From: Tricholomella constricta | Lineage: Eukaryota > Basidiomycota > Agaricomycetes > Agaricales > Lyophyllaceae | DNA length: 64,000 bases | Assembly: GCA_013368375.1 (NCBI GenBank) | Contig: JAACJP010000007.1 | Span: forward strand, 620,001-684,000 | Direction of reading: 5' to 3' | Part shown: piece after piece, positions 30,451 through 42,480 of the stretch | Position numbering within the stretch: position 1 is the first letter of the stretch | Layout of the letters: each line of letters opens with the position of its first letter | Notes under the pieces: model-generated | Told to the model about the DNA's origin: nothing | Database searches by the model: none | Seen by the model: the letters and a program-made list of their open reading frames with translations, nothing else | Made by a program: the position numbers and the translations under genes

Positions 30451-32248
30451 CTAATCATCTAGAATGTTGGAGGGTATGTGAGCAAAGGAGGCGGCAGTGT
30501 ATTGTCCGCGGGGTACTGCAATTGCAAGCTCCTCATTGATTTCATTGTCTGAAAATTGCAATAAGCCCTCAAGCATTTCGATGGGTGGTCTCCTAGGGTT
30601 TCGGGTCCTGACTCTAACCCCCTCCTCACCTGAGTCATCCGAAAGAGACATGACCTCCGCGGGGCTATCATCATCCGAAAAGGTGATGTCTTCACGTGTT
30701 GCCAACTCCGCGGGGTCCTCCTCGTCAGAAAATTCAATGTCGGGTTCAGCAGGGTGCTCCACAACGACATTGGGTTCAGGTGCCTCGGGGTCCTCATCAT
30801 CTGAAAAGGTGACATGTGCCTCAGGGTCCTCATCATCTGAAAAAGTGATGCTGGGTTGACGTGTCGGCGACTCCGCGGGATCCTCCTCGTCAGAAGAGAA
30901 TATCTCGGGTTCTGCAGCATCGTCATTGGGACCTGGTGACTCCGCGGGCTCATCCTCACTCTCAGAACCAGGTGCTGTTTGGCCTTGAATGAGTTTAATC
31001 AACAATGGACAAGGGTAGATAAGTAATTGTGTTACCTTCAATGTCCGCGGAGCCTGTGTACACGGGAATGTTGTACTCGTTGTGAAACTCACGTTCTGTG
31101 GGTTGCTGGTAATAACTTCTATATTCAACTTCCGCACCTTCGAATGGCGGCCTGCGGAAGTGATCAGGAAATTCGTGGGGTAGCAGCTCCCTGGGCTGGT
31201 GAACATCGTTTCCAAGCGGGTCATATCTTGCAGGGCTGTCGGAGCCCTCCCTCGACTCCTCCTCGTCCGAATAATCTCCCATGTTCTCCTCTGATGGAAG
31301 ACCCCCCCCAAAGTCCGATGCCAGTGGTCCGTCTGTTGCCTCTGGGTGAAATATGGCAAAGAGCTCGGAGGGGCTCATTTCAACATTGGGCCCCGCGGGC
31401 TCCGCGGCATCCGTCCCCGCAGCATCCGTCCCCGCAGCATCCGTACTTGCAGCATCCGTCCTCTCGGCGTCCGGCTCCGCGGCGTCCGGCTCCACGTTCT
31501 CGGCCTCCACCTTCTTGTCCTTCGCCTTCGGGGCGTCCTCCTTTTGTACTGTGGCCTCATATATGGTGTGAAATGCCGCAGCGCGGCGGGCGCTCTGGTA
31601 TCCATGGGCCTCGAATATTGTCTCGAACCCTTGTACTCGAGTCCGGCACTGCTGTAAGGCTTCCAGAGTTCCTAGTGTCCGCGGCACTCGAAGTGGCGGC
31701 GCTTTCTGTTGATGAAACCGGTGAAGGATAAGGCATTCCTCCAACGTGTCGTGACTGAGCGGCTCGCGAAGCTCATTGTCTTCATGCTCCTTCCACCAGT
31801 CACAGGCATATTCAGGGGCAGCGGCCGCGGGATGCTCGAGTGGAATGGCGCCCTCCAGTGCAAGAATGAGTGTGTTTGAGAGAACAAGTGGGCCTTGAGG
31901 TTGGGGCTGCCCATAGAAATGGTTGGCGAGAAGTCGGAGAAAATTCGGCACCTCGCATGCGACCATCATGCTCGTAGCAGCACCGACAAACACCAATGCA
32001 AAATCCTATGTGGGGAAAATTATATCATGGTCCAAGGTCAAAAGGCGGTACATACAAGCTCCGCGGCCAGGTGGCGCTGCATGGAAGCGCGGACCTCCGC
32101 ACTCTTCACACCGGCATACTTCACTAGCGCAACACGAAAGCGGGATTCACAGTAATACAGCACCTCCTGGATTTCAACTGCGGCCCCGCCCGGCATCGGA
32201 TGCAAGAAGCTCTCCGATTCAATGAAGTTGAGCGTCGAGGAAGGCATT
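30451..32248 (-). CDS. Gene S: acidic-repeat protein of KDZ copy b
   Basis: Likely starts at ATG 32248. Exon 1 ends near 32053 (intron GTATGT...ATAG), exon 2 runs to about 31040, and a last exon runs to the stop 30451-30453 after an intron starting GTAACA near 31036. The N-terminal ~150 residues are helical (PGGAAVEIQEVLYYCESRF). A linker has degenerate A/T/D repeats (near 31370-31480). The C-terminal third is an acidic array of F-S-D-D-E-D-P-E-A type repeats. I recognise no family. It lies downstream of, and on the same strand as, the KDZ transposase and has no counterpart in copy c as far as that copy survives. An acidic histone- or protein-binding role is speculation. Confidence 0.5.
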
Positions 32249-32646
32249 GCTTTGCTCGGATGTGGGTGCGATGAAGGATCAGATAACAGGAGAAGAAAAG
32301 TCTCTTGCCACAGCCACATGGATGGTTCTTTACATTTCGCACCATCATGTGACCAGGGCATGTGACAACAAAGTCCGCGGACATGACCCATATTGTCCGC
32401 GGATGTTACCTTGAATGATGGGTTGACACCTCTTAAATTGCTGAGGAGCTAGATGGCTAAACAGTGGACATGAAACGAGTCAGGTCCGCGGACATTGTAA
32501 TCATGATCATTCTACTGAACCAATGAATGTCCGTAGAAGGCAGCGTCAATAATCTGTAAAATTGCTGCATAGACAAAGCTTTTAAGCAACCTTGAAGACT
32601 TTGCATCTGCGGACATGGTTCGTGTACTTGGTTTGGTGTGCATAGT

Positions 32647-32662
32647 CATGTCCGCGGACATG
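32647..32662. promoter_or_regulatory. 16-bp perfect palindrome with TCCGCGGA core
   Basis: CATGTCCGCGGACATG, in the AT-rich spacer between the transposase stop and gene S. Further CCGCGG sites in this spacer lie at 32375, 32397 and 32486. It is the best single example of the element-wide CCGCGG motif. Confidence 0.7.
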
Positions 32663-32687
32663 TTAATCATGATTATTTTATTCCATT

Positions 32688-35600
32688 CTACTCAACCAAT
32701 GCTACATATGAGTGATTTACTTCTTTAAATCGTTGCTCCGCCAACCAAGCAAGTTCCCTCCACATGGCGGTCTTCCGCCGTGCATATGCTGTCGGGCCCA
32801 GTTGTCCAGCAGCCGCGGCCTCCGCACCGCGCTCTACCCAGATCTGGGCCTGATGAAGGAAATATCGGGTGGTCCAAGTCATTTCATATTGAACAAGAGT
32901 GAATTCTTCTGTCCATCGATCCTTTTGTGCCCTTGCCCTCAAGAAATGAATACGTTGGACTATTGGTATCATGTCAGTAACAGCTCCGCGGAGTTGACAC
33001 CAAAGACATACACTCCAGCACAGCCTCTGGACTATCTGTCGCTTGACCAGGTATTTGCCAAATCCAGGAAAGACTGGTACTTCGGATATCAGTTGAGCCC
33101 GGAGTGTTGGGATCCAGTATGGCGGTGCTCGATTTCACATGCTTCTTGTCAAGAATTTTGTACCTTTCCAGTGTGCCTTCATCCGCACCCAGACGGACAA
33201 GCTTTGCTCTGCATTTGTCATACACCCGGCAGAGGGTGGTGATTGTGTTATTGAGGGTGGCAATGTTACCCCGCGCGCGCGTCACCACACCCTTCCGCGG
33301 AGCAACTCGGATGACGTGGGAGTACAAAAATGATTTCTCCGCAATTGCATTACGGAGGTTCTGCAGATGGCGCTCCGCTTGAACCTTGCGCAATGCAAGC
33401 TCGAGTTTAGCCAGATGTGTCTCAGTTTCCCCAGCCGCGGATGGCAGGCAAATAGGTGTCTGCTCTGGTGGTAGGGGTCCGTCTGTTGCACTGACAGGCG
33501 CAGGACGGGAGCGTGTTTGGGCCGGCGCCGCGGCATGGCCGGAGGGTGGCAGGTCCGCGGGGTTCTCGTCTAGGTTGTCAAAGGCTTCGACGTTCCCTGG
33601 CACATCCTCCGCGGAGGCCGAAGGAATGAAGTTTATGCTCAGCTGTTTTGATGTGAACACATCAATTTGTGCACGTAGGCTTTGTCTTTCAGTTTCGACG
33701 GCCTTGCGGACATCTTCCCGCGGCTCGCGTGCAAGTTGGCGGACTTTGTCTTGAAGGCCAATTCTAGATGGAAACAGTTCAGTTCCGGAAGCCAAATAGA
33801 GATAAAATGTCTTACTGGCGCTCCTCAAGATCAAGGCCTGATTGTATCCACTCCTCTTCAGCTGTTGAGTGCTGCACAGGTCCATTGGAATCTCCCGGCT
33901 GCCCGATGTCCGCGGTGCGGGCTTTGAGGATGTCCATGGCCTTGACATCATGAACCCTCCTCCGCTCGGCCTCCTGGATCTCCGCCTCCCAAGTTGCGGT
34001 TTGTCTGCGGCTTATTCCTGAAGCGACACCTCTGAAATATTCCTGAGCGGTCTCCAACATCTCCGTCGCCTTTTCGTATGTCCGACACAATGTGACCGCT
34101 ACTCCGCGGCCGCGGACATTGTCAGTTATCGTAACGGAATGGATGAAATTTTACTAACGCATCTGCAGGAGTTTCTTCCAGTTAGAATCATTCATATGAT
34201 CGTCCAGGATCTCCGCTCGGTGTGCCAATGTTGCGGTTCTGGTCATTGGTGACACAGTGTTCAATACGGCCCACAAACTCTCCAGAATTTCACCCGCAAC
34301 TATAGCAGCGCCTGGAATGAAAGAAGTTGCAAAGCGGTTAAAGCAATCATCTTTGTGACCGTGAACATGGAGTAGTCCGATGGCCTGAGCGATAGTCATT
34401 CCTGGGGGGAGTAGGTGACCGATGCGCTTTAGAAAGTGTACCATGTATTGGCAGGCAATATCGTAGATCAACAACACCTCGTCGATTTTTTCCACATTTG
34501 TCGTTTTAAGCGCCTGGAGGAATGCCCAGTCCACATTCTTTTGCTGCTCCCCCGCGTGGAGGTCCGACAGGCTGTTGGGGGCAAAACAGCCATGCCGCGC
34601 ACATGCAATGGCCACAATTCCTTTAACATCACAGGCCTTGGACACAAGCATTGCCTGCTCAACAGCGCGGAACTGATTCTCGCAAGGGGCTTTCTAAAAT
34701 GGACGTTAGTAGAGAACGCCGCGGAGGTGATGGAACACCGCGGCCTACGCCGCGGAGGTAATCGACTTGACTCACTGTCATCACGTTGAAGGCCTCCTTC
34801 AAAAACTCGTTATAATTGGCACGGTTAGCCATCATGCCTGACCCTTCCGACAGCCAAACATCCATTGCACTGTTCTTTTGGCGAACATGATCCGCTTTGA
34901 AATTGCCATCTGCCACAAAAGACCTCATGTATACTTTTCTGCATATAATGTCAATAACAATGATCAATCGTCACCAAATGCACTCACTTATTTGGGTCCG
35001 CGGCCCACCCCGCGGGGAGATTCACACCCGGCTGCGGACATGTGGGGCAAAAAATGGCGAGCTCCCCTGCGGTGGTCTGCATTGGATCTCTGTTATTGCT
35101 GCCAAACCCACCCCATTTGAGCTTCTTGAGCCATCTCCATGAACGCGAGAGCCGGCGGAGTTCGCAGTAAAAATTGTCGATGTCCGCGGAGCTTGTTGCT
35201 GCAGCGGTTGTCCGGCTGAGTTTGTGCCAATACTGAAATGCAGATGCCTTGCATTCCAGGTTCGCAAGGCGATAATCATCGAGGACTGCAGTGGTGAAGA
35301 GCGTATTGTATCGTGTGAAGCTAGCAGGCACCAATCGTTTGTGCATCAGGTCTGTATTGACCTGGCTGACTCCGCGGCATGAACAGAAGACAAGTGGAAT
35401 GTAGTGAATTCCATTGACATGTACAATGCGCACATAACGATTGTTGAATGCGTCGTGCCGTGGCATTCTCGCCGGAAGGTCATCATCGAGACCAGTGTCA
35501 TCGTCATCTTCCTCGTCCACTTCGACTTCAACTGTGTCCAGAGTAGACCCTGCCTCAGCAATTGGATGAAATTCTGGCTGTAGACCATAAGCACGGCTCA

Positions 35601-36419
35601 AGCGCGCCATATAACCATTGTCCTCCGCATCATAGGAAGGCTGCTCCGTCATGTCCGCGGCGTCCGCGGGATTGGCCTGTCGACCCGCGGGGTCATTTTG
35701 CTGCTCTGTGCGGTGGTTCTTCTGTTCTTTATCATCGTATTCCACCTGGTAATTCTCCAACTGCTCCTGTTGCAGCTGCAGCGTATCACAGAGTGCTTTC
35801 CCGGAGGAGTGAGGGACCAGCAAGTAGGTACCAACCTCCTGCAGCTGAGCTGTCTGGAAGTATCGACCTGTCCAGAACTCAATGCGATGGAGAGGATTGT
35901 CCCTGTGAGTTGTCCGCATGCAACCCCGGCAGAGTATCCTGTCACTGAGACAGTCTCGACAACGCCAACGTCCATAGTTGCCCTTGGGACAATCAGAACA
36001 TTGAGTTTGATTCTCAATGTGCTCTCTCCCAAGTAGCCCCTTCAACAGCTCTGGAACATGGTTCACAAATTCTTGGAGGTAATCACCTTGTGTCTGTACT
36101 GTGATTCAATTACATGTACACACTACTTCAAAGAACAATTCACCTTGCTTTGTTTGGGGGCCACCTCATCAGTGGTGTCATTCAGCTCTGTTGAGTGAAT
36201 GTCCGAATGTTCAAAGGGTTGGACACGGGCCTGCACACCCCGACGGACAGATGTAGCAGGGTCCGGTGACCTATTGCGCAAAGGGACACTCCTGGATTCC
36301 ACAATGTCACCCCTCCGGGTATGCCTGACTGTTGTCTCGACATCCATGGCATGTGAGTGAGAACTTTCCTCATAGACTTCATCCTTCTTGCGACGTGTGC
36401 GCTTTACTGCACGCAACAT
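32688..36419 (-). CDS. KDZ transposase with CxC2 cysteine cluster
   Basis: Multi-exon minus-strand gene from ATG 36419. Exon 2 (about 36087-34993) carries the CxC2 cluster (C-x2-C...C-x2-C...C-x2-C, then HRDNPLHRIEFWTGRYF near 35850-35990) that Pfam describes as associated with KDZ transposases. Later exons hold the RNase H-like catalytic core: Asp in VADGNFKADH (near 34910), Asp in YDIACQY (near 34455) and Glu in GEILESLWA (near 34285), with HGHKDDCFN between. The tail (33951-32700) shows the family's C-terminal helical pattern (CRVYDKCRAKLVRLG, RIHFLRARAQKDRW). Introns are short, with GTGAGT/GTTAGT donors. It would cut and paste the element. No internal stop was seen in the exons used. Exon borders after 34150 are approximate. 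Confidence 0.88.
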
Positions 36420-36674
36420 GGTGGGTACGGGTGAGATCTGATAAGGTGGAAAAACCAGAACCTGTCTACTGATGGGTCACTGATTACTCACGGACATGTC
36501 CTCATGGTTGTGCAAGGTCAGCTGCCCTCACAATCGGGGCCATCGATGCACCCGTGCCTCATATTACCCAAACTGGAAACTTCTTTGCCAAATGCGGATA
36601 CTGTGGGACAACTGTCAAGCGTGAAGTTCAACCCTTTGTGACCCAAATAGGAAATTTCTTAACGGAGCTCCACC

Positions 36675-38921
36675 ATGTCCGAAAATATTTTCACACCGGA
36701 AACAGTCCCACATGCCCCCGCGGCCCTGAAGAAGACAAGCAAGCAGCCCCAGTACCCGGCTGACGAGCGCGCGGTCCTCAACAAGTACCGAGAGGAGTAC
36801 CGGTCAGAGTCGGACAAGGCAAAAAGGGTGGCCATTTTTAGGGACAAAGTCTTGGTTGATATTTTTAACTTCTGGAAGGCAAAGGGAACAGAGCCAAAGA
36901 CCGACAAGAAGTCCGCATCAGCTACCACGGTCTGTCAGGCTAGAGTGTGTATCTCTGAGTCATCACGCTGATCAGCACACAGAAACTGGCAGACTATGTA
37001 AGGAACAACTGGAGGCCCTACCCGACGGTCAACCAGTCATCGGGTAAATTGAAGGTTACTGCACGCCAGGTAGTCAATCGGACAATGCGCGGCTTGATTA
37101 CCGAAGAGTTGAAAGAGATACTGGGGCTCGAGGAGGTCGATGAATCGGCCCCCGCGGCCTTTCAGCAACGCACCAAGGCTTTGGCACAGGTGATGAATAA
37201 ACTTACTCCACAACAACTCCAGGAGGCAGAGGCCACTGCCCGTGAGTGGAGCACCAAGGGCTATCCTCCTGAGGAGCAGCGCAAGTGAGTAACTCCGCGG
37301 TGTCCGCGGACATGGCAGAGTTGATACTTTCTTATCTTAGGAACGCAGATAAGCGGGGCTTTCAACGAGTACAGAATGAGGATGCAAACAGGTGGCGAGA
37401 GATGGGCATGCTGTCCCTTACATTTGTGGCATGGAAAGCGCAAGATGGGCAACTGAAAATCCGGACGTGAGTTGTTGTTCATCGACGCCGCGGACTTGCA
37501 CTGATGTCCGCCGCGGAGCAGTCATGACAGGATTGCTGCAAATGCAGGAGCGATCAGTAAAACTTTCATTGAAACCTTTCCGCACATAGTGAAGGACATC
37601 AAAAGAAAGCTTATGGACTATGTCCTTTCACTCCAAGAATCCATTGCACCAGACCCCCTGCATCGGACTAATCCAGTAGTCAAGCCACGTCCAGATCTAC
37701 AGCTGGATCAACAAAATGATGGTTTTCCAATTCTACCGGAGTTGGTAGAAGGTGTGCAACAGAGCAAAGATGACCTTGAGCTTCTGGTCCGCGCATTCCT
37801 GAAACAGCATTACAGTACGTGATAATCCTTTGCTATCATATCAGGCCTATCCTAATTTCCTTACAGAACTAGCATCGGGACACCTCTACTCATCCCCTCC
37901 ATTCACTTCCATAAAGGCGGACAATGGAATGTTCATCTCCGCGGAGTACATACCCGCGGACATCCGAATGCAAGACCCACGGAACCTCCGACTAACTGAA
38001 CTCCAGGAGTTGCTCGACTTCTGGCGCTCTCGCCAGAAAAGGCTTGGACCCTCAGAGGCCTTTCGCTGGTCCAGTTACTTGACCAAGAAAAAGGAGAGAA
38101 TGGAGGCGGTCTATGGGCTGCGAAAGGACCAGGAAGCTTTGGCTGCCGCGGCAGCAGCAAAGAAAGCAAGGCGGAAGAAGGGCAAAAACAAAGCACCAGC
38201 TCCAGACCCCTTAGAAGACCTTATTTCAATGCCCGACCTAGAAGGCGGTCATCCACCATCAAACGAAAATCAAAACCACCCCTGTCCGTCACCAGAGAGC
38301 GAAGCCCGCGGACAGGAAAATCACATCCATCACAATGAACTTCAAGACAATAATGCTGCAGATAACGAACCTCACGAACCCCGCGGGCTAGTAAATCAAG
38401 TCGAATTCAATGACCAACAGAGTCCAGCGCCAAATAACAGATCAATGAATCAGCCCCGCGGGCCACCGAACTCCACCCGCGGTCATGGGAGACAGAGTTC
38501 TGAACCAGACCCCACGACCAATGGAGGCCTGGTCACCATTGATGAAACCACCATGCACCGCTTAAATGCCCGCGGACTTCCGACACAGGCACCCATCAAT
38601 GGGCCTGGCGAAGGGCTGCCACTGTATATGGTGCCGGCAACTGCAATGCAGCTCCTCAACAAGTTAACTCCGCCGCCCGGCACTCCTACTCCCTCTCCGC
38701 CGGGTACACCAACTCCGCCCCCACCTCCGGTTACACGCAAGCGCAAGCAGATTGAAGGACAGACTAAGCGAAAGAAATCAAAGCAGGATTTACTGCTTGC
38801 GGAGGCCGCGGACTTTGGTGCCAGTGCCAATACCAGGGGCAGCCGCACACGCAATGGGGCTGCGCGAGCTACAACATCAAGGTCTGCGGGGGTTGGCACC
38901 AGCAGATCAAAGCGCCGCTAG
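36675..38921 (+). CDS. Gene P: conserved KDZ-associated protein
   Basis: Starts MSENIFTPETV at 36675, divergent from the transposase. Exons are approximately 36675-36929, 36983-37287, 37342-37467, 37530-37816 and 37867-38921. An intron at 37288-37341 contains two CCGCGG sites. The N-terminal half has a helical domain (VLNKYREEYR...VDIFNFWKAKG...YVRNNWRPYP) that I recall from many uncharacterised agaricomycete proteins. The middle has FRWSSYLTKKKE. The C terminus is disordered, P/N-rich, with two basic nuclear-localisation-like clusters (TRKRKQ and KRKKSK). Its 3' half is conserved in copy c (53411-55015) at high protein similarity, which suggests selection on the protein. Function unknown. 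Confidence 0.7.
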
Positions 38922-38944
38922 CTTTGTTGGGTGATAATGATTTT

Positions 38945-39425
38945 TCAATGGTTCACAACATGGCTTGATTGTTTGTATATACTTGATCTTCTGTATATAC
39001 TTTTGGAATGGTGATGATGATTTACAGTGGTTCACAATGTTGGTCATCAATTCTTTGAATGTTTGTATATACTTGATTGTTTGTATATACTTTTGAAAGT
39101 CATAGGAGTATATACAGATATGTCTATGGTACACCTGTGTCAACATTTGCCATTGATTGTATGTACTTGTCTAATATAACAATATATACAAGTGTACTTT
39201 GTGTGTTCAAAAAAAAGGAGAAGGTCCGCGGGATGTCCGCGGAATGTCCGAAAGCCCTACGTCAATCACAAATTGCAAGAAAAAAGAAGTCCGCGGAATG
39301 TCCGAGAATGTGCATAATTACAAAGTGCAAGAAAGAAAAAGTCCGCGGGATGTCCGAAACTATACATTATCTACAAAGTGCAAGAAAAGAAAAAGCCGCG
39401 GCATGTCCGACAGTGTACGTCAACT
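38945..39425. repeat. Repeats in the P/Q convergent spacer
   Basis: 38960-39095 repeats TTGTATATACTTGAT/TTTTG units, a likely shared 3'-UTR/terminator region. 39222-39425 has about four 53-66-bp units, each with a CCGCGG followed by ATGTCCGA and an AAAGTGCAAGAAA segment. Confidence 0.7.
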
Positions 39426-39462
39426 TCAAGATTTCAAGAAACAGCCCCCGAGCCAAGTCCAA

Positions 39463-41380
39463 TTAGGCTGCATGTTTTTTGAAGGGCCTCTCGCCCTGGT
39501 CCGCGGCCTTGCGCTTGACGCCTCGAGGACCACTCTCCGAGTCCTCTGGCGTGCTTGTGGGGCTGGGCGCAGGTGCGCCAGTGGGGCTCCAAGCTGGAGC
39601 TTGTGAGGTGGCAGGCGGGGTGGATGGGGGCGGAGGTGGAGTGATGGTGGCAGACAGTCTGCCAACGTCCGCGGCCTCCGCATGAGGGGGTGAGCTGGGC
39701 AGTGGCGGAGGGGCAGAGCTGGGCGGTGGCGGTGGCGGAGGGGGAGAGGTGGGCGGTGGCGGAGGGGGAGAGGTGGGCGGTGGCAGAGGGAGAGAGATGG
39801 GCGGTGGGGGTGGGGGAGAGTCCATGTCCTCATGAGCAGGAGAGGCCGTGGGGGTGTCCGCGGGGGTGTCCGCGGGGGTGTCCGCGGGGGTGTCCGTGGG
39901 GGTGTCCGCGGGGGCGTCCGCGGGGCCCGCCAACGGGTTCACCTCCTCCACCGCAATCAGCCGCTCATTCAAATTCTTCAACCCCCTGCGGTGGCGATCC
40001 AGCTGCCCAGACCAGTTCCACGACTGGGACTCCAACTCCCGCTCTTGCGCCTCAAGCTCCAAGACCCTCAGATTGAGGGCCTTGTACTCCGCGGCCCTTT
40101 TTGCATCCTGCTTCCTCAACCGCTTCAGGTTGATCTGCAATCCTGCGACGGCGGTCTGCAGGTCTGCAATCAAGGCGGCGGCGTCCGCGGTTGTGGGCTG
40201 GGCAGCGGGAGTTGCTGCAAAGGGTCAATGATAAGGTCAATGAGATAGAAAAGGGAACTCACTTGAAGGCGCGCCAGCGTCGTCCTCAATTGGAAAGACG
40301 CAGGACTGCTTTGCGAGCCTGCATGGGGTGCAGGCCGCGGCCCTTCCGCCATGCACCCTGCACTCCAATCCCTTTCGGGTGCACCGTCCGCAGGGGGGGT
40401 CATGAAGGCGTCGAGGGGCAGGTGGCGGTGTGTCCTCCCTGGCCAGCTCCTGGAACGATGGCCCCGCCTTGGGAAGGGGGTCCACCGCGCGGATACGAGG
40501 CTGGACTGGAAAAGAAAACTGTCAGTGTAGCAATAGTAAGAAAAGAAATACAACTCACCGGGGTTTACCCCCGCGGACGTTCCGACTTCCCAATCCTTAC
40601 CCTTCTCCTTCCTCCGCCGCTCCCTCTCTGCCTCCTGCACCCTCCGCTCGCCCTCCGCGGCGTTTTCCTTGGTGGCCCTCTTGCGGGCGGCCTTCTCCGC
40701 CTGCGCCTTCTCCTTCGCCCTTTCCGCCCTCGCCCTCTCCTCCTCCTCCAAAATCTTCCTCTCCCTCTCTGCCTCCTTCCTCTCCCTCTCTGCCTCCTTC
40801 CTCTCCCTCTCCGCCTCCCTATCTGCCTCCTTGTCCATCCGCTTTGCCTTCTTCTTGCCCCTCCGCGCCTTCTCCGCCTCCGCCTCCGCCGCCCTCTTCT
40901 TCTCTGCCTCCGCCTCCGCCTCCGCGGCCCTCCTCTTCTCCTCCTCCGCAGCCCTCGCCTTCTCCTTCAGCTCCCTGTCCATCTCAGCCGCTTTCCTTTT
41001 GGCCAAGTCCGCGGCCATTTTCCTTGCCTTCTCCACTGCGGTGCGCCCCGCGGATGCCGGTGCCGGTTGGTGGGCGTCCACCGCTTTTTGGAGCCCTTCG
41101 AAGGCGCTGTTGTCCTCTTTGTCCCGGGCGAGTTTTTGCACCAGTCCCATGGTGGCCCAGAGGAGCGATGACGAGCTGGCCTTAACGACATCGGCCTCCG
41201 TACTGGCCTTGGCCTGCCTATAAACAATTTTCTGAAAAAATAATTAGTGGGGGATGAAGAATAGTTTGTTGAAAAACATACCGCTCTGTCATACAATGCC
41301 CTAAAGGCGCTCCTATCGCCGATTTGCACTGCCTGGCGGATGTCCGCGTCAATGCTGGTGAGTGCGGTGGTGTCGGACAT
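39463..41380 (-). CDS. Gene Q: Zn2Cys6-type coiled-coil protein of KDZ copy b
   Basis: Starts MSDTTALTSIDADIRQAV at 41380. Four exons are separated by short GT-AG introns (near 41280-41231, 40557-40508 and 40263-40216). After the short helical N terminus come about 180 residues of K/E/R/A-rich coiled coil, then C-x2-C-x6-C-x9-C-x2-C-x6-C (about 40390-40295), the Gal4-type binuclear cluster. A second coiled coil follows, then a long Pro-rich tail with a TPAD tetrapeptide repeat encoded by units that each contain CCGCGG (39843-39925), and a basic KRKA end. Q' at 51189 has the same exon plan. A nuclear, dimeric, CGG-triplet-binding protein is inferred from the family. Q is divergent from R, with a direct-repeat array in their promoter. 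Confidence 0.75.
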
Positions 41381-41469
41381 GATGTGTATGCGTGGAGTGA
41401 TCGGAAAGGAGCGGTTTTAGGTGGCAGAAGTTGGGAGAAGAGGGATCAACAGAGTTGTGTGTATTCTCT

Positions 41470-41635
41470 CACGCTAGTTCTGACCTAATCGTTCCCATGC
41501 TAGTTCTGACCTAATTGTTCCCACGCTAGTTCTGACCAAATTGTTCCCACGCTAGTTCTGACCAATCATTCCCGCGCTAGTTCTGACCAAATTGTTCCCG
41601 CGCTAGTTCTGACTAATCATTCCCGCGCTAGTTCA
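41470..41635. promoter_or_regulatory. Seven 25-26-bp direct repeats between divergent Q and R
   Basis: The GCTAGTTCTGACCWAATNRTTCCC unit starts at 41473, 41499, 41525, 41551, 41576, 41602 and 41627. The array lies in the shared upstream region of Q (ATG 41380) and R (ATG 41745, or 41661). The corresponding spacer in copy c lacks the array. Confidence 0.75.
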
Positions 41636-41856
41636 AGTCTGTCCAGACCATAAAATTCCCATGCTTGAAGAAATGTTCCCACGCTCGGTCCAAGCCACCA
41701 TAAAGGTCCAGGCTCCTGTTCAGGCACTGCGCGGACCCCCACAAATGAACACCGCCAACACATCCCAAACCGACCCTGCGGACATCCCGTCCGCTCCCCT
41801 CCGCGGACACGTAGTGATCAAATCCGGCAGTCAGAATTATCTTGTTCCACAGTATC

Positions 41857-42353
41857 TGTTAGGGGAACACCTGTTTGGTGATCACGTGACCATCCGATTC
41901 CTCGGACGAGCACGTGACCGACCGCTCCCCAGATGATCGCGATCCCGACCCCGACGCTCCGCCCCAAGCATCGGTGTACATACTTATAACTTCCTGTCGT
42001 TACTTCCCCTTCCAGCGCGCGCCCGATCCCGATTCCCGACATCCCGACGTCGGTCACCCGACCTCGTGCGCCTGCACCCTGAGCCACGAGGATCGGACAG
42101 CGTCGGGAACGTGTACATACACGCGCCGCTGCCCATCCGTTATCATTTACGTACCATACACCCCAGAGAGCCGGCCCTCAAGTAGTTACTCGTATATAGT
42201 CATCCTCCTGACATGGGGGAATCCTTTACTCTATTCTCATTGGATTCCCCTCTGCCAGGTAGGTCTACTTACGTTCTCTCTAATCGTACATAAAATAACA
42301 TTGGATTCCCCTCTGCCAGCACGACTAAGCTCTGCGCTGAGGTCGCCCTAACA
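41857..42353 (+). repeat. 5' LTR of the intact chromovirus
   Basis: A TATA-like TATATA at about 42193-42198 lies about 30 bp before the predicted RNA start near 42225. It contains two copies of CATTGGATTCCCCTCTGCCAG near 42238 and 42299 and two CACGTGA E-box-like sites near 41884 and 41910. Confidence 0.93.
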
Positions 42354-42367
42354 GCAGAATAGAGTAA
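42226..42367 (+). promoter_or_regulatory. Tf1-like self-priming pair
   Basis: AGAATAGAGTAA at 42356-42367, two bases after the LTR where a PBS belongs, is the perfect 12-nt reverse complement of TTACTCTATTCT at 42226-42237, near the predicted RNA 5' end. No TGG of a tRNA-type PBS is present. Tf1/sushi elements prime this way, with the RNA 5' end folding onto the PBS. Confidence 0.75.
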
Positions 42368-42480
42368 CTCTAGAAACCCGACGAAGCCGACCGATCCGCT
42401 TCCGCGCCGAAACACGCGTCTGCTACACGCGACCGTCCAACGCGCGCTCGCCCCGATCGCCCGTCCAGTCCCGTTTCGAG

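Noticed and set aside
40191..41185. 326- and 251-codon Pro/Leu/Ser-rich plus-strand ORFs
   Set aside because: Antisense of the E/K/R coiled coil of Q, which always gives S/L/P-rich open frames.
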